DNA of 64,000 nt, taken from the NCBI GenBank assembly GCA_002345825.1, contig DDWD01000206.1:17415-81414 (forward strand), given 5' to 3'. The position numbers and the translations under genes are program-made. Each line of letters begins with the position of its first letter. The stretch's first letter is position 1. This document shows, in pieces, positions 1 through 7,390 of the stretch. The notes beneath the pieces are model-generated. The model was not told the DNA's origin and searched no databases. It saw only the letters and a program-made list of their open reading frames with translations. The stretch is from Bacteroidales bacterium UBA2295. GTDB taxonomy: Bacteria > Bacteroidota > Bacteroidia > Bacteroidales > Tenuifilaceae.

Positions 1-1
1 C

Positions 2-106
2 ATAGAAACTTATTGGTTCAACATAATTGTGATGATACTTATGACCGTTGGACTTTACGGGGTTTACATCCTAAATATTTTCCCAAGGTTATTAAAAAAC
101 AAGTAA
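2..106 (+). CDS. C-terminal end of an unidentified membrane protein (partial)
   Basis: The window opens inside a reading frame that stops at TAA 104-106. The 34 visible residues form one hydrophobic segment (WFNIIVMILMTVGLYGVYIL) followed by a short basic tail ending LLKNK, which is how many inner-membrane proteins end with the C-terminus in the cytoplasm. Another forward frame stays open to about 138, but its translation is polar and unlike a protein end. Too little is visible to name a family. A membrane-protein end is well supported; function is unknown. Confidence 0.5.
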   Translation: METYWFNIIVMILMTVGLYGVYILNIFPRLLKNK

Positions 107-116
107 CCATTGCAGC

Positions 117-150
117 TTGCAAACGTTTAATTATTTAATGTTTATCTTTG
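117..150 (+). promoter_or_regulatory. Bacteroidota-type promoter of the lipoprotein gene
   Basis: TATCTTTG at 143-150 is a perfect TAnnTTTG -7 element. A TTG at 117-119 lies 23 bases upstream as a possible -33 box. The predicted transcript begins just before the ATG at 174. Confidence 0.55.
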
Positions 151-173
151 TTAGATAAAAACACAACATCAAC

Positions 174-1046
174 ATGAAAAGAATACTACTTGTAATCATT
201 CCACTTCACATCCTTTTCGTTGGATGTACATCGCCAAGAGGTGATGCCGACAAAACAGATCAACCCCAGGAGGATACGCTGCAGTATGTTCAGGAACTGG
301 AGTACCTACTCCCCTCGCCTGCCGAATTCTTCTCAGTTGTTCAGGAGGTTGGGCTTGAATACGATCAGCAAATCATTCGCCCCATCGAAAGCATTACCAA
401 TTTTCAACTATACCGTAACCAGGCATTGAATTTTGGCCTATACCTTTCAGATTTCTCATACCTGCTTCTATTCGACAAGCAAAGCGAGGCCATAAAGTAC
501 TTGTATCAAATACAGGAAATGGCCATGCTGCTTGAAATTGAGAATTACTTCGATGATGAGTTTTTCAACAAATTGTTATCAAAACTAAATGAGCCCGATT
601 CGGTAAGGGCCATAGCCATTGAACAATCGGCAGCTTTTTTCAACCGGATGGATATGGTGGGAAATCAGGATCTTGCACTCCTTATCACCTCTGGATCAAT
701 AATTGAAACCATGTACATAGCTCTTAACGTGGTGAATGAAAAGAAGATTACCGATAAAACAATCACCACAATTGTTGATCTTGCTTACATATTCGATTCC
801 TTCTACCTAAACTTCACCATCACTCAACCCAAAGGCGACGAGATTACACCTTTGGCTGAAGACCTAAATGAACTACGAAAAATATTTAACTCAATGGCTA
901 TCAGTCAGGTTTCAAAAGCAATTCGCAAGGATGGGAACCTGGTACTCACCAGCGAGATAACCCATGAGGTTAACGAGTATAACGTAAAAAAGATGAAGCT
1001 AATGGTCAACACCATTCGCAAAAAGATTGTGACTCAAGTTTACTAA
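174..1046 (+). CDS. Putative outer-envelope lipoprotein, family not recognised
   Basis: The 290-residue product begins with a basic start, a hydrophobic stretch and the lipobox LFVGC with the acylated Cys at residue 18, so it should be a lipoprotein. The segment after the Cys is acidic and disordered-looking (about residues 19-40). The rest alternates charged and hydrophobic residues in a pattern expected of alpha helices, without internal repeats or an enzyme motif I recognise. It sits 22 bases before another exported protein of unknown role, so the two are probably co-transcribed. Function is unknown; secretion and lipidation are read from the sequence. Confidence 0.7.
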   Translation: MKRILLVIIPLHILFVGCTSPRGDADKTDQPQEDTLQYVQELEYLLPSPAEFFSVVQEVGLEYDQQIIRPIESITNFQLYRNQALNFGLYLSDFSYLLLFDKQSEAIKYLYQIQEMAMLLEIENYFDDEFFNKLLSKLNEPDSVRAIAIEQSAAFFNRMDMVGNQDLALLITSGSIIETMYIALNVVNEKKITDKTITTIVDLAYIFDSFYLNFTITQPKGDEITPLAEDLNELRKIFNSMAISQVSKAIRKDGNLVLTSEITHEVNEYNVKKMKLMVNTIRKKIVTQVY

Positions 1047-1068
1047 TATCCTTGTAATACCATAACAT

Positions 1069-1545
1069 ATGAAACCTTTTATCATCACCATAGCAGCAAT
1101 TCTATTTAACCTTGTAGGCTACTCACAGTGCGACGATTATCACAACAAGGTAAGCTGTAGACCAAGCGCTCAAGAGGCTAAGGATATGATCCTTTCAAGC
1201 CAATCGAAAAGTTCTTACCTGGAGGCCAATAAAACCTACAAGTTTCAGATGACCCTATTTGGTAATATGGACTACCGTATTATATTTTGTACCGAACGAA
1301 AGTTTTACCCAATACATTACGTTATTACCGAGAAAGACACAGGCATACCGCTTTACGACAATGAACCAGACGACTACGTAGAGTCGATTGGAGTTTCTAT
1401 TGAGAACACAACCATAGTTATTGTTGAGGTTACCCTGCTAGCCAAAGATGCCAAGTTTAAAGACCTTAGACAGAACAGGGCTTGTTTAGGGGTGCCAATT
1501 CTTTACCGTCGCATACCAAAATCGGGGTTTGCGGGCGAACTGTAG
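1069..1545 (+). CDS. Small secreted protein of unknown function
   Basis: The 158-residue product has a signal peptide of about 20 residues ending near YSQ, followed by a mature domain of about 138 residues. Four Cys lie in the mature part (two within the first ten residues, one mid-domain in the segment FCTERK, one near the end), which could form disulfides in the periplasm. The remainder has a beta-rich look (TYKFQMTLFG, TTIVIVEVTLL). I do not recognise the family. It directly follows the lipoprotein gene, which suggests a joint envelope role, but this is inference. Confidence 0.65.
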   Translation: MKPFIITIAAILFNLVGYSQCDDYHNKVSCRPSAQEAKDMILSSQSKSSYLEANKTYKFQMTLFGNMDYRIIFCTERKFYPIHYVITEKDTGIPLYDNEPDDYVESIGVSIENTTIVIVEVTLLAKDAKFKDLRQNRACLGVPILYRRIPKSGFAGEL

Positions 1546-1590
1546 CTGTGCAAAGGCAAGGATCTGAGGAGTGGCATGCCATTTGTGTAG

Positions 1591-1622
1591 TTGTGCTTGG
1601 TATTAATCAAAAGGAACCTTTG
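1591..1622 (+). promoter_or_regulatory. Possible promoter of the YqgE gene
   Basis: AACCTTTG at 1615-1622 matches the -7 consensus TAnnTTTG at seven of eight places, with TTG at 1591-1593 at 21-base spacing. It lies about 70 bases before the YqgE start. A short inverted repeat CGCAGA/TCTGCG at about 1632-1658 would fall in the leader. Confidence 0.35.
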
Positions 1623-1692
1623 TCGTTTTTACCGCAGACCATTTTAAATAAATCTGCGAAAGAGACATTCAGGTAACCAAACTAGTATACAA

Positions 1693-2280
1693 ATGGAAAA
1701 GAATATTGATTTTTTCAACATTAAGCACAACCAAATCGCTCCCAAAGAGGGAAGGGTACTTATTGCGGAACCCGGTTTAATGGATCAGTATTTTAAACGT
1801 TCGGTAATACTTATAGTAGAACACAACGAGGAAGGCACCGTGGGCTACGTTCTGAATAATCTTATCGACATAAATATTCAGGAGTTTATTCCCGATTTTC
1901 CAAGTTTCAAAGCTATAACATCAATTGGTGGACCGGTTAGCCCCAACAGCATACATTTCATTCACACGTTGGGGCACTTGGTGCCCAATACTACCGAAGT
2001 GGCTGAGGGGTTATTCTGGGGTGGAGATTTTGATGCCTTAAAAACTCTAGTTGATCAGGGGAAACTGACACCACGTCAGATAAAATTCTTTGTTGGCTAC
2101 TCGGGGTGGGGAAAAGATCAACTTACCAACGAGCTAAAAGAGAATAGCTGGGTAGTTTCGGAGTTGGATATGGTACAAATAATGGCAGGTAAAGATGATT
2201 TATGGAATAGAGTGGTTATGCAAATGGGGCCTAAATACAAACCCTGGACAATATACCCTCCTAACCCTTCGCTAAACTAA
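1693..2280 (+). CDS. YqgE/AlgH family protein (DUF179)
   Basis: The 195-residue product carries the family's N-terminal signature: GRVLIAEPGLMDQYFKRSV, then VGYVLNN, and the GGPV motif in the middle. Length matches the family (about 185-200 residues). It is a soluble cytoplasmic protein; AlgH relatives are linked to gene regulation in Pseudomonas, but the molecular role is not settled. Its TAA stop overlaps by four bases the stop of the aminotransferase gene on the other strand, so there is no room for a separate terminator between the two convergent genes. Confidence 0.93.
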   Translation: MEKNIDFFNIKHNQIAPKEGRVLIAEPGLMDQYFKRSVILIVEHNEEGTVGYVLNNLIDINIQEFIPDFPSFKAITSIGGPVSPNSIHFIHTLGHLVPNTTEVAEGLFWGGDFDALKTLVDQGKLTPRQIKFFVGYSGWGKDQLTNELKENSWVVSELDMVQIMAGKDDLWNRVVMQMGPKYKPWTIYPPNPSLN

Positions 2281-3140
2281 AGCCCAAACGTTTCTGCATT
2301 AAGCAATTCGCTTAGTTTTCGGCTAATCAGACCAAAATATCGTTTCTGGCGTAATCCCACAATCCACTTAATACCGCTTACTGCGTTTGTAAGGAATAGT
2401 TCCTCTGCATCTAACAATTGCTGAGGCTCAATGGTTGCATCAACATTAACATTATACCCATTCTTTTTGGCAAGGTCAATTACAACTTGCCGCATAGTTC
2501 CTGCCACGCACCCCTCGCTTAGTGATGGTGTTATAATTTCGCCTCCCAATACTAAGAAAAGATTCGACGATATGGCCTCAGTAATCCTATTCTGGTCATT
2601 AATCAAAAGGCAATCGTCAACCCCCAACTGCTGTTTATTTAGCCCTGCCATAACATAAAGCATAGCATTGCAACTTTTTAACGACGATAGCGAGTTGATT
2701 GGCTTACGAATATCGGTGTAAAGATCCACCACCAATCCCTTTACGTTTAATGGGTAAAAATCTTCTGGCAAAGGTGAGGCAACCATCATCAACCCCAAAG
2801 AATTATCGCGGGGAGCATACAAACCTCCCTGATTTCGGTAAAATGATAGGCGAACCCTAGCGCTCCCAAAAATTCGATTCTTATTCAAAAGTCGGGCAAT
2901 CTCCTTGCTAACAAAATCTAGATTAAAGAAAGGGGGTAGCTGCATCCTCAGCAGCTGAGTACTCTTTGCAATGCGAGCCACATGGTAATTCAAATGCTTT
3001 GCCTCCGTACCGTAGGCATGAATGGTTTCGAAAAATCCATCGCCATACAGAAATGCCCGGTTTTCTGCAGTAACTACAGGTTGATCGGTTCGCATAAAAT
3101 CGCCATTATGCCACACGTATTGTCTTCTATCCATTGGCAA
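2277..3140 (-). CDS. Class IV PLP aminotransferase / aminodeoxychorismate lyase-like
   Basis: The 287-residue product has the fold-type IV pattern: an early RAFLYGDGFFETI motif (substrate and PLP region), the likely PLP-binding Lys in SSLKSCN, ITEAISSNLF around the middle, and a GCVAGTMRQ phosphate-binding loop. The family includes branched-chain aminotransferases, D-amino acid aminotransferases and 4-amino-4-deoxychorismate lyase (PabC). Length and the missing branched-chain signature favour a PabC-like or broad-specificity enzyme, but specificity cannot be read here. No pabA or pabB is adjacent. It is the last gene of a five-gene minus-strand run, five bases after the Nudix gene. Confidence 0.85.
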   Translation of the reverse strand: MPMDRRQYVWHNGDFMRTDQPVVTAENRAFLYGDGFFETIHAYGTEAKHLNYHVARIAKSTQLLRMQLPPFFNLDFVSKEIARLLNKNRIFGSARVRLSFYRNQGGLYAPRDNSLGLMMVASPLPEDFYPLNVKGLVVDLYTDIRKPINSLSSLKSCNAMLYVMAGLNKQQLGVDDCLLINDQNRITEAISSNLFLVLGGEIITPSLSEGCVAGTMRQVVIDLAKKNGYNVNVDATIEPQQLLDAEELFLTNAVSGIKWIVGLRQKRYFGLISRKLSELLNAETFGL

Positions 3141-3145
3141 AGGTT

Positions 3146-3577
3146 TTACACATCTAACTGCATCAAATCAATAACCCTCTGCATTAGTATGGGCTGTATG
3201 GTTCCGTGAGTCAACTTATTGGGAATGCTATTGGCAAACTTAACCTCTTGAATCTCAAAATTGGGTAACGCTTCAAACTCAACAACTTGGGCGTAAAATA
3301 GTCTGTTATAGCTTTGCTTTCCATTGCTATTGATGGTAAAGTCGCAAACAGGGGTTAAGCTATAGTTTTGGGCACCGGTCTCCTCCCACAATTCACGCTG
3401 GGCAGCTTCCTCGGGCGTTTCGCCTTTTTCAACATGCCCTCCGGGCACCTCCCAGGTTAGTACGTTATGCTTTCGCACCCATACCCACTGGTTATTATGG
3501 CGTGTAACTATAACAACATAGTTAAAAATATCCTTAGTACTGTCGATGCTGAAAAAGTTTATGTTGTATTCTACCAT
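3146..3577 (-). CDS. Nudix hydrolase
   Basis: A 143-residue protein with an intact Nudix box at residues 47-69: G47, E53, R61-E62, E65-E66 and G68 all fit GX5EX7REUXEEXGU, so metal-dependent cleavage of a nucleoside diphosphate-linked substrate is expected. The substrate is unknown. The length is that of a minimal Nudix domain. Its start overlaps the end of the rhomboid gene by seven bases, showing translational coupling inside the amn-holA operon. Confidence 0.9.
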   Translation of the reverse strand: MVEYNINFFSIDSTKDIFNYVVIVTRHNNQWVWVRKHNVLTWEVPGGHVEKGETPEEAAQRELWEETGAQNYSLTPVCDFTINSNGKQSYNRLFYAQVVEFEALPNFEIQEVKFANSIPNKLTHGTIQPILMQRVIDLMQLDV

Positions 3578-4188
3578 AATCCTAGCTGATTTAGGAAGAT
3601 CTTAAAAAGCTTCGGATCTAGCAACAACGGATAAATAAATCCAAATACGGCACCAATAAAATGGGCGTCATGGTTTATGTTATCGCTTGACTTCTTGCTC
3701 ATGTAGTGTGAGTATATCAAGTAAGCAACGCCAAAAATTATTGCTGGGATGGGCAGAATGCCCATGATGTAAAGGTTGTCGAGTGGCCGAAAAAAAATAC
3801 TTGTAAAAACCACAGCCGAAACTGCGCCCGATGCTCCCACAGCCTGATAGTAGTAATTATCCTTATGCTTCTTCAAAGTGGTTAGGCAACTTATAATTAC
3901 CGCACCAATGTAGAGGGTAATAAAATGTAAATTTGCATTGCCAATTATGCTACTTGCCTCAAGCTGCTTAAACATTGACTCAACAGCCAAACCAAACGAC
4001 AGAAAAACGATCATGTTGATAAGCAGGTGCATAAAATCGGCATGCACCAATGCATGGCTTAGTATCCTATACCACTGCTTGCTGTGAATAATTTGATACG
4101 GGCTAAGCAAGATATTACTCATCAACCCCTTGTTGCTCAATGCCAAAAAAGAAATAATACCTGTAATTGCAATAATTATATAAGTCAT
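3571..4188 (-). CDS. Rhomboid-family intramembrane serine protease
   Basis: The 205-residue product has about six hydrophobic segments. The catalytic Ser is S120 in GASGA, and the partner His is H176 in HFIGAVFG (HxxGxxxG). The HxxxN motif at H54-N58 in the second membrane segment supplies the oxyanion side. All are in the usual order for a bacterial six-helix rhomboid (GlpG type), which cuts single-pass membrane proteins within the lipid bilayer. The natural substrate is unknown. It is the third gene of the minus-strand operon and overlaps the next gene by seven bases. Confidence 0.92.
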   Translation of the reverse strand: MTYIIIAITGIISFLALSNKGLMSNILLSPYQIIHSKQWYRILSHALVHADFMHLLINMIVFLSFGLAVESMFKQLEASSIIGNANLHFITLYIGAVIISCLTTLKKHKDNYYYQAVGASGAVSAVVFTSIFFRPLDNLYIMGILPIPAIIFGVAYLIYSHYMSKKSSDNINHDAHFIGAVFGFIYPLLLDPKLFKIFLNQLGLW

Positions 4189-4210
4189 AGAAACATTTTA
4201 GCAATTTATG

Positions 4211-5248
4211 CTAGTGCATTATTTTAAACACTAACTCCTTGAGGAGTTCTCCCCCATCCACATTATCGTTATTAACCCCTTTGGAGCGAAGGTCGTATTC
4301 GCGAAGAAGTTCGAAAATATGAACGCACTTTCGAGGGCTGTATATTCTTGAAGCCCTGAGATAGTCTGATACGAAAAATGGGTTAACTCCCAATTCAACG
4401 GCAAGGGTGCGTTCCGATTTATCTTTAATAAAATGGCACTTGAAAACCTTACTGAAATACTGATATATTGCCATTGTGCTTAGAACCATAGGGTTGGAAC
4501 TGGGGTTTTTGGCAAAATAATCAGCAATCCTATTGACTTTAAGCACATCTCGAACCCCAAGGGCATTGGTTAGCTCAAACCTATTAAAATCTTTGCTGAT
4601 ACCAATATTCTGCTCAATGTGATCAGTGGTGATTTTAGTTTGCCCGCTTGGCAGGGTGATAATCAGCTTTTCGAGCTCATGAGCAACCTTGCTCAGGTCG
4701 TTTCCCAGGTAATCCTTTAACAATTCCGACGATGTGGGCGAAATGGTTAAGCCCTTTTGACTTAGAAATTCGGCAATCCATGCTGGAACCTGATTGTCGT
4801 AAAGCCTCTTACTCTCGAAATAAACCCCAACCTTACCAGCCAGGGTAAAAAGTTTTTTGACTGCTGCTGTGGGTTTTGCACCGGGCACCAACTTATGGCA
4901 AATAACCAGAATGGTTGATTTTTGAGGAGCCTTAAGGTAAACCTCCAGCTCTTCGAGCTTTTTAATCTGCTGTGCCTCCCTAACTATTACAACCTGCTGA
5001 TTCGCCATCATCGGGAACCGACGTGATGTTTCAATGATAGAGCTTACAACAACATCTTTTCCGTAGATTACGATTTGGTTGAATGCCCTTTCAGACTCGC
5101 TCAGCACATTCTCCGCAATAAAATCCGAGATCAAATCAATATAGTAGTGCTCGTCACCGGAAAGTATGTAAACCGGTTTGTAAATTTTTTTTCTGAGCTC
5201 ATTTATTATCTCAGCTGATGTGTCGACAATGGTTTTGCGTTTAGCCAT
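4211..5248 (-). CDS. holA: DNA polymerase III delta subunit
   Basis: The 345-residue product matches HolA in length and order: an N-terminal degenerate AAA+ module starting VYILSGDEHYYIDLISDFI (the LxGxexxLi pattern of delta), a middle segment with LLKDYLGNDLSKVAHELEKL, and a C-terminal helical collar. The delta subunit opens the beta sliding clamp within the clamp-loader complex. A Walker A is not expected and is not present. The gene starts 11 bases after the AMP nucleosidase stop, so it is in that operon. Confidence 0.93.
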   Translation of the reverse strand: MAKRKTIVDTSAEIINELRKKIYKPVYILSGDEHYYIDLISDFIAENVLSESERAFNQIVIYGKDVVVSSIIETSRRFPMMANQQVVIVREAQQIKKLEELEVYLKAPQKSTILVICHKLVPGAKPTAAVKKLFTLAGKVGVYFESKRLYDNQVPAWIAEFLSQKGLTISPTSSELLKDYLGNDLSKVAHELEKLIITLPSGQTKITTDHIEQNIGISKDFNRFELTNALGVRDVLKVNRIADYFAKNPSSNPMVLSTMAIYQYFSKVFKCHFIKDKSERTLAVELGVNPFFVSDYLRASRIYSPRKCVHIFELLREYDLRSKGVNNDNVDGGELLKELVFKIMH

Positions 5249-5259
5249 TAAAATGTATT

Positions 5260-6030
5260 TTAAAACCTAAGATGTTTCACCGATTTACCATTATTCTTCA
5301 GTTCATGTAGCGACTCTATGCCAATCTTAATATGATCATCAACAAATAGATTTGTAATAATTTTATCACTCTCCGAGGTTTTCACACCGGTTGATATCAT
5401 GGGTTGATCCGAAACCAGAAGCAGAGCTCCTACAGGAATTTCATTGGCAAAGCCCACGGTAAAAATGGTGGCTGTTTCCATATCAATGGCCATTGCCCTT
5501 ATGGTACGCAAGTACTCCTTAAACTCATCGTCATACTCCCAAACCCTTCGGTTTGTGGTTATTACTGTTCCTGTCCAGTAATCGCGATTGTTGTTACGAA
5601 TGGTGGTTGACACAGCACGCTGTAGGTTAAAGGCTGGTAATGCTGGAACTTCGGGTGGAAAATAGTCGTTTGAGGTTCCCTCATGACGAATAGCAGCTAT
5701 GGGCAAAATCAGATCGCCTAGCTGGCTTTTCTTTTTGAGCCCCCCACATTTCCCAAGGAACAGAACCGCTTTGGGCATTACTGCGCTTAGCAAATCCATT
5801 ATGGTAGCGGCATTGGGGCTTCCCATTCCAAAGTCAATCATTGTAATTCCATCAGCTGTAGCGCATGGCATATTAACCTGGGGATCAACAATACTGGTAT
5901 TATGATATTCGGCAAAATAATCGAGATAACTCCTAAAATTAGTTAGCAGTATGTGTGTTCCAAAATCTTCTAATTTTTGCCCTGTATAGCGTAGTAGCCA
6001 ATCCTTTACAATCTCTTCTTTCGTTATCAT
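5260..6030 (-). CDS. amn: AMP nucleosidase
   Basis: The 256-residue product is the short form common in Bacteroidota, lacking the extra N-terminal domain of the E. coli enzyme. It shows the nucleoside phosphorylase-like fold: FGMGSPNAATI, the glycine loop FLGKCGGLK, RHEGTSNDYFPPEVPA that is typical of AMP nucleosidase, and the ribose/base-binding AIDMETATIF. It cleaves AMP to adenine and ribose 5-phosphate, feeding purine salvage and adenylate balance. A promoter element lies just upstream on the minus strand, making this the first gene of the five-gene run. Confidence 0.92.
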   Translation of the reverse strand: MITKEEIVKDWLLRYTGQKLEDFGTHILLTNFRSYLDYFAEYHNTSIVDPQVNMPCATADGITMIDFGMGSPNAATIMDLLSAVMPKAVLFLGKCGGLKKKSQLGDLILPIAAIRHEGTSNDYFPPEVPALPAFNLQRAVSTTIRNNNRDYWTGTVITTNRRVWEYDDEFKEYLRTIRAMAIDMETATIFTVGFANEIPVGALLLVSDQPMISTGVKTSESDKIITNLFVDDHIKIGIESLHELKNNGKSVKHLRF

Positions 6031-6085
6031 ATGCTTATGTGTTTGTTTTTATCATACTCCAAGTACCATTAATGGCAAGATTGAA

Positions 6086-6093
6086 CAAAAATA
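6086..6093 (-). promoter_or_regulatory. Promoter -7 element of the amn operon
   Basis: Read on the minus strand the site is TATTTTTG, a perfect TAnnTTTG. It lies 56 bases before the amn start; the -33 position is weak (GTTTA-like). Together with the plus-strand promoter at 6133-6164 it forms a divergent promoter region. Confidence 0.5.
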
Positions 6094-6132
6094 CAACTTT
6101 TTTTGCCCTTACATAAACTTGCAGCCGTTTCC

Positions 6133-6164
6133 TTTTGCGGTGTACCCATCTTTTGCAATCTTTG
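6133..6164 (+). promoter_or_regulatory. Promoter that fixes the start of the HsdR_N-like gene
   Basis: TTTTG at 6133-6137 and AATCTTTG at 6157-6164 (seven of eight to TAnnTTTG) are 19 bases apart, ideal for a Bacteroidota promoter. The predicted start of transcription is about 6171, ten bases before GTG 6181, so the ATG at 6103 upstream cannot be used from this promoter. Confidence 0.55.
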
Positions 6165-6180
6165 CATCAAACAAACAATT

Positions 6181-6645
6181 GTGCAAACCCAGCTGAATCT
6201 ACCTCATTTTGAGATAAAAACCCGTACCGTGGGTACCCAAACCCAGGTATTTGACCCCATTCGAAAAAAATTTGTGGTATTAACCCCCGAAGAGTGGGTT
6301 CGTCAGCATTTTATAAATTACCTGATTACGGCAAAGGGATATCCGGCTGGATTAATATCGGTTGAAATGCCCGTTACAATAAACGGTATGCAACAACGGG
6401 CCGATATTGTTGTTTTTAATCGCCAAGCCCAACCCATTTTGGTGGTTGAATGTAAGGCACCAAATGTTACACTTACCAATGCTACCTACACCCAAGCTGC
6501 GCGTTACAACCTCACTCTTAAGGCTCATATACTTGTAGTTAGCAATGGCACATCGCACTTCTGCAGCAAAATTGATTTGGATAGGAAAACTTTTGCACCG
6601 CTAAATGAGGTGCCCCATTTTGGAGAGCTGGACAAATTGGACTAG
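6181..6645 (+). CDS. Solo type I restriction R-subunit N-terminal-like nuclease domain protein
   Basis: From the GTG start the product is 154 residues. It matches the HSDR_N domain that is found alone in many Bacteroidota. A PD-(D/E)xK-like catalytic set is visible: Asp in QQRADIVVF and Glu-Lys in ILVVECKAP. The protein is therefore a potential metal-dependent nuclease, but no HsdM, HsdS or helicase gene is near, so it is not a restriction system. The frame stays open to an ATG at 6103, but that region contains the promoter and its translation is not protein-like, so GTG 6181 is preferred. The role of these solo proteins is unknown. Confidence 0.8.
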   Translation: MQTQLNLPHFEIKTRTVGTQTQVFDPIRKKFVVLTPEEWVRQHFINYLITAKGYPAGLISVEMPVTINGMQQRADIVVFNRQAQPILVVECKAPNVTLTNATYTQAARYNLTLKAHILVVSNGTSHFCSKIDLDRKTFAPLNEVPHFGELDKLD

Positions 6646-7208
6646 CTAGGTGTGATGCTATGTAAAGGATTTATTAGCTGAAGCATCACCTCATCTTTCC
6701 ATCCATCAATCCCTTTTATCCACTCTTGCCTAACACCTACACGCTCAAAACCAGCATTTTGGAATAGCTGAAAACTCGCAGTGTTATCGGCAGTAATATT
6801 GCAATACAGCTGATGAAGCTGAAGCGTTTCGAATGAATATCGAATCAGCAGCTTTAGTGCTTCAGTGGCATACCCTTTTTGCCGATACTCCTTATTGGCA
6901 ATTAGAATTCCAATACCAGCTCTTTGGTGAAACGGATCGAAATCGAAAAGGTCGATTAGCCCAACAGGCACCATCATAAGCGAACTTTGGGTTTTGGCCT
7001 CGATGACTAATCGCAGCTGTTTAGTCTCCCAAATATCGAGGTGAGATGTTTCTATATATTTCTTTAGCACATATCGCGAAAATGGAGTAACCGTATTGCT
7101 GGCTTTCCAAATCTCCATATTGTTTTCCCATGCGTACAACAAATCGACATCGGCAGGTTCGGGAGCCCGTAACTTTACGAGGTTATTCTCTAGTGTGTTT
7201 GGGGACAT
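6642..7208 (-). CDS. GNAT family N-acetyltransferase (RimJ/RimL-like)
   Basis: The 188-residue product has the acetyl-CoA loop RQKGYATEALKLLI (Q/RxxGxG/A), then NITADNTASFQLFQNAGFE, the late helix typical of RimJ/RimL and SpeG relatives. It transfers an acetyl group to an amine or protein N-terminus; the substrate is unknown. A GTG at 7214 is also in frame, but the promoter at 7225-7232 puts transcription start within about ten bases, favouring ATG 7208. Its stop overlaps the stop of the convergent HsdR_N-like gene by four bases. Confidence 0.88.
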   Translation of the reverse strand: MSPNTLENNLVKLRAPEPADVDLLYAWENNMEIWKASNTVTPFSRYVLKKYIETSHLDIWETKQLRLVIEAKTQSSLMMVPVGLIDLFDFDPFHQRAGIGILIANKEYRQKGYATEALKLLIRYSFETLQLHQLYCNITADNTASFQLFQNAGFERVGVRQEWIKGIDGWKDEVMLQLINPLHSITPS

Positions 7209-7224
7209 AAGCACTTGTTTGCCC

Positions 7225-7232
7225 CAAAGTTA
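7225..7232 (-). promoter_or_regulatory. Promoter -7 element of the GNAT gene
   Basis: On the minus strand this is TAACTTTG, a perfect TAnnTTTG, 17 bases before the chosen ATG. The -33 region is weak. Confidence 0.5.
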
Positions 7233-7390
7233 CCTATTTTTAGAGGATATTTTAAACGGAGAGCACCTAAATTGACTGACGTATGGCAAATTGGGAGTAA
7301 AAAAATTGAATTAAATTTCTACCACTAACAAGTTGATTGCAGCGCAAAAGATTAGCTTAAGGTACAATTATCTTTTGTAGTCAAACCTCC

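Noticed and set aside
6181..6645. Restriction-modification system
   Set aside because: Only the N-terminal HsdR-like domain is present; there is no helicase part, HsdM or HsdS nearby.
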